From: Pelargonium cotyledonis
Lineage: Eukaryota > Streptophyta > Magnoliopsida > Geraniales > Geraniaceae
NCBI GenBank assembly: GCA_036897625.1
Contig: JAYMTA010000185.1
Span: 1-35,723 of the forward strand
DNA: 35,723 bases
Direction: 5' to 3'
This document shows positions 32,377 through 35,723 of this stretch, one piece after another; the stretch's first letter is position 1; each line of letters begins with the position of its first letter. The notes below the pieces were generated by a model. It had not been told where the DNA came from. It saw only the letters and a program-made list of their open reading frames with translations, and ran no database searches. The translations under genes were made by a program, and so were the position numbers.

Positions 32377-35050
32377 CTAAAATTTAAGTACTTAATTAGG
32401 TGAAATAAAAGTTTAGATGTCAATTTGCATATTCGGCCAAAATTTGGGTTAAAAAAAATAGTTATCCCTTTTATTTATTTAGGAAGTAACGTGTAATCTT
32501 CCCCTTTTCACCCCAAATTTGAAATTCCTCCCTCATATTCCACCATCGGGAATCAAGTGCGTGTTTTGAACAACGATATTCCAATGCTCACACGCATGGG
32601 AGGCGCGTGCATGCAAAATTGAATCTTTAAGTGAAATTCTGATCTTCCACGGTGGAGAATTGATTTTGAAGCGCGTCAGCGTATTTTGTATCAATTCATG
32701 ATGATAATTCGTCTCTATAGTCAAGTTTTCTCCAGATTCTTCCAAACATGAGATGGATGTGAATTGGTGGGCCCACTGTCAACCCCAGTTATTCAAAATG
32801 ACGCGCCACTCTTTCAAATCATTTTTGTTATTTTATTTATAATTATTGGATATATCGAATAAGCTTTTTTCTCAAGCCCAGTTATTGGATATTAAGTGTT
32901 GATATAATTGATGAAAGTTATATAGTTAATATTTAGTTTGATTATTGCAATTACAAGTTATAAAACCTGCAAGGATGTGTGATGGAAAGATGTTACGTAA
33001 TTAAGTCTAAATTAGATTATGAATTCTAAGATTGAACCCGCAATACATCCCCCTGTGTCCATTGAAGCTTCTCGCCAAGCCCAACGGCAGATCCTGTGAA
33101 GCCTCCTCGTGGCACACGACTCCCCTCTTCGTGGTCTGCATTGCCTTCATGATTTTCAGTAGTATCGTTGAGTGCATTTTCACATGATTTTTAATAGTAC
33201 TTTCGTTCAAACTTTCAAATGTACCGACTGCATTATTAAGAGTTGACTTGAAATTCAAGTATTATAATATTGAAATAACAATGGAATACACCCCCCCCCC
33301 CACATGCAAGGGAGATGTTTAATCATCGCGATGTCCACGAATAAGACTAAGACAAAAACTAATTAGGGGCAGTTTATTCCTCATTATGATCACGAACAAG
33401 AGCAAGACGAAAAAAATGTAGGAAAAGATCTATTTCTTCTTACGTTCTTAGGAAAACCCAAGATGAATAACATCGCCAACACCGCCCAAAAAACAAGGAG
33501 TTCTTGGGAGAAAAAAAAATGAGAATAAAATATCTCCATTTCAGGCCTGAACTCATAAATCAAACAAACAGAGTTGGACCTTCATAGCGATATTGTCATC
33601 CAAATGACCACTACACAACAGTTAGTCACTATGTTAGTCCCCGCCTTACAATATGGATTATCTATCCACACGAGATGAGGGAAAGGTAGTCTTGGAGGAA
33701 CATACCTCCGGTTCTAAGGCGTTGCCGTCGACGACATGGTCCACACTCAAAGAGAGAACATATCCCAACTGTTTAGGGACCAAGACATATCGTGAGATAT
33801 AACTAAAATGTAATTAACCACTTGAATGAATGAAGTGTGAAATATAAGAAATCCCCATTCATAGGAAGCAACAAAGAAAATAAATTCAATTTGAAATGTA
33901 ACTATAGAAAAACTTCAATTTCAATGAAGTGTGAGAGTTCATAGGAATGTATCCAAGCTCATCAGCAGAATGCATCCAACTACCATCTGTGGAACAGTGG
34001 GAGTACTTGGGAGCAGGAGCCATGATATGGGAGAAGAGACAACTAGTCAAGATATCGAAAACTAACAACAAAAGCTACAAGATTGTTGCAGTCTATGTAA
34101 GAACTTTCCTAATATAGGTTAAGCAAGAAATGGAAGATGATCATAACAGTTTAATCAGTGTACTTTCATCAGTAAGCGGTACTAAACAAAAATTGAAGTG
34201 TTCTAAGCAAAAAAAACAACAGTGTGGACAAACAGATAGATAAGTTCACTTGAGCTAGAAGCAATTCATCAGAAAAGTGATGTACTTTTTAAAATAAAAA
34301 ACAATACTCCTATGAGTGTATAAACATGCAGGCTTGTTAGAGATAATAAACATGCATGGAAGTTAAAAGTTTATGTAGAGGAGAACAAATATCTCCATGA
34401 TTACCAGGATATAGATTATGAGGAGAATGCATACAGCTTCATGATCTACTTCTTGCTGAAGACAATCAGATGTGACAACCGAAAATTTTGAGCATCCATC
34501 ATTCTTTAAGGCTGAAACTTAGCACACGAGCAAGAAAACAACGATCTATCATAGCAATGACAACAAATTATGCAGGATGTTTTCTGATATAATGAACATC
34601 ACAAGCTTCAACCACACCCCAACTATAAGTAAAGACAGGGCAATGAATTGTATGGGAGCATTTACAGTGTGATAAACTATTCAACCACAACCCAACTAAA
34701 AGAAATTTCAGTTACATCAGAATCATACAATGTAGTTGTTAGATTGAAAGGAAATAAGTCATAGATGAATAAGATAAATACTGGCGACATATGATAAGGC
34801 CTAAAGAGGATGTAAATACTCGACACACTTGAAAGAACCTAACTACATTTTGCATGATTTAACCAATATCACATAAAATTGAGTTCCTTAGATGCTTATC
34901 AGTTCACGATTCTGAACCACAGTCCATCCACTAACTAGACAAACTAGAAGGAATGAGCCAATGGACAAAACAAAAGATGTGCACGATCATATTTCTATTT
35001 CTGCGACCCAGTTTTAATCCTCCTTCTTGTTTTTCATAATAAGAAAATGG

Positions 35051-35687
35051 TTACTCATCGTGAGAGTCTTTGATCATGTTGGAGATGGCACAATCGACTT
35101 TAGTCCGATTACTGTCTAGTTTAGTTGAAGTGAAAACTGGCTGAATCTTCCAAAAAGGACCATCTTCAGGTTCCTTCTTTCCATATCCTCCATAAAAGGG
35201 ATGATCGTCCGGTATCTGAATATGCGTCTGGACCACCGTCGCGGTGGCATCAGAGAGTTGACATGGATTTCGTGCCGACGTGCTCACCCGAAATCCCAAG
35301 TCGGGGTCGGCTCGCAGGTCCGCCGTCTGGGCAGGAGCTGGGATCGGTTCAAAAGGGAGAATCTGGTGCACGACTCGCTGATTCACTCCGGGACCAATAG
35401 GGCTACAATCCGCGACAGGAAATCGAGATCTTAGACGCGACGTCTTTAACATTACTAAACCACCACAAATCACGGTCCATGGAGAAGAAAACAGAGTAGC
35501 GGCTCGTGTCGTCGTTCGCAGCCATGGCAGGGAATTTGAAATGCGCGTAACTTCTCGCGAACGCTCCATTGAGCTGCGCGTCGGCTTCGCACGGAAACTG
35601 GAGACCGGAGCAAAGGAGCGCCCACTGCTGGTTCGGTGTGCACTTCTCGGCGGCAAGGAAGTTGTGAAAACAGAATTCGCTTTCGTT
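35051..35687 (-). CDS. Unrecognised GC-rich coding-like region, possibly a partial or broken gene
   Basis: Two minus-strand frames look protein-like. Frame A, open from 35687 to a stop at 35403 (94 codons), reads WALLCSGLQFPCEADAQLNG, later FKFPAMAANDDTSRYSVFFS and MDRDLWWFSN; its first ATG is at 35525. Frame B, open from 35656 to 35051, is Arg/Ser-rich and shadow-like at first, but ends in credible sequence (DDHPFYGGYGKKEPEDGPFW to IKDSHDE and stop). A splice (for example the GTAATG after WWF) or a frameshift could join A to B. I know no family that fits. GC content is well above the flanking DNA. An in-frame stop at 35688-35690 means frame A would need an ATG inside it or an upstream exon. 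Confidence 0.35.
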
Positions 35688-35723
35688 TTAGCCGACCCGC
35701 GTGTGGAGGCACAGGTCGGGATG

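Larger units (their letters stand above)
31130..35040. other. Long gene-free AT-rich region
   Basis: Nearly 4 kb with no recognisable protein. It contains the MITE at 31758-31908, a 33-bp direct repeat (32298-32330 and 32344-32376), a 12-C run near 33290 and short open frames (33007-33258 and 33886-34071 on the minus strand) that match nothing I know. The stretch at 33.3-33.8 kb differs in composition and may be a decayed transposon. Confidence 0.45.

Noticed and set aside
33007-33258. Minus-strand 83-codon ORF
   Set aside because: No recognisable domain, ordinary intergenic composition, no neighbouring exon signals.
33886-34071. Minus-strand ORF containing MAPAPKYSHCSTDGSW
   Set aside because: The inner part looks somewhat protein-like, but it is short and isolated, and no family is recognised.
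1-35723. CRISPR arrays, prokaryotic operons, viral insertions, biosynthetic gene clusters
   Set aside because: None seen: no regularly spaced repeats, no polycistronic layout, no viral reading frames, and the genes are unrelated single plant loci.

Overview
The window is nuclear DNA from a flowering plant, almost certainly a eudicot. Genes are split by AT-rich GT-AG introns, the products belong to plant-specific families (BRX, PDAT, plant NF-YA, WAV2, Alfin-like, PMI1-related), and intergenic DNA is AT-rich with small MITE/SINE-type insertions. A woody rosid, possibly Rosaceae, is my guess; the sequence does not prove the family. No bacterial, viral, CRISPR or biosynthetic-cluster content was seen. 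This is ordinary euchromatin with several unusual details rather than a new system.

Layout. (1) 1-391, minus: 5' coding exons of a BREVIS RADIX-family gene cut by the left edge. (2) 2539-7401, plus: a complete six-exon phospholipid:diacylglycerol acyltransferase gene (669 aa). Its lid region lacks a cysteine present in the Arabidopsis enzyme, and intron 5 carries a near-perfect hairpin. (3) 13190-15112, plus: an NF-YA transcription-factor gene with a probable long leader intron and a miR169-type target site 36 nt past the stop. (4) 16123-20598, plus: a WAV2/ABHD13-type membrane-anchored alpha/beta hydrolase, eight exons. (5) 22274-25903, plus: an Alfin-like PHD gene with intact domains, but apparently a lost start codon and an in-frame TGA at the exon 5 junction. 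Intron 3 holds a clean retroposon insertion. (6) 26601-30463, minus: a PMI1-RELATED 1-type gene (1135 aa, NT-C2 plus LysM-like C-terminus) with a 57-bp in-frame tandem duplication. (7) 35051-35687, minus: GC-rich coding-like sequence in two frames, unrecognised. Between 30.5 and 35 kb lies mostly unassigned AT-rich DNA with a Mutator-type MITE flanked by 9-bp duplications.

Functionally the genes are independent housekeeping or regulatory loci: oil synthesis (PDAT), CCAAT-box transcription (NF-YA), root bending (WAV2), histone-mark reading (Alfin-like), chloroplast/nuclear movement or ER organisation (PMI1-related) and root/vascular signalling (BRX). From memory, the Arabidopsis Alfin-like gene AL5, WAV2, a BRX-like gene and PMIR1 lie close together on chromosome 5 (At5g205xx-At5g206xx), so part of this window looks like a conserved syntenic block.
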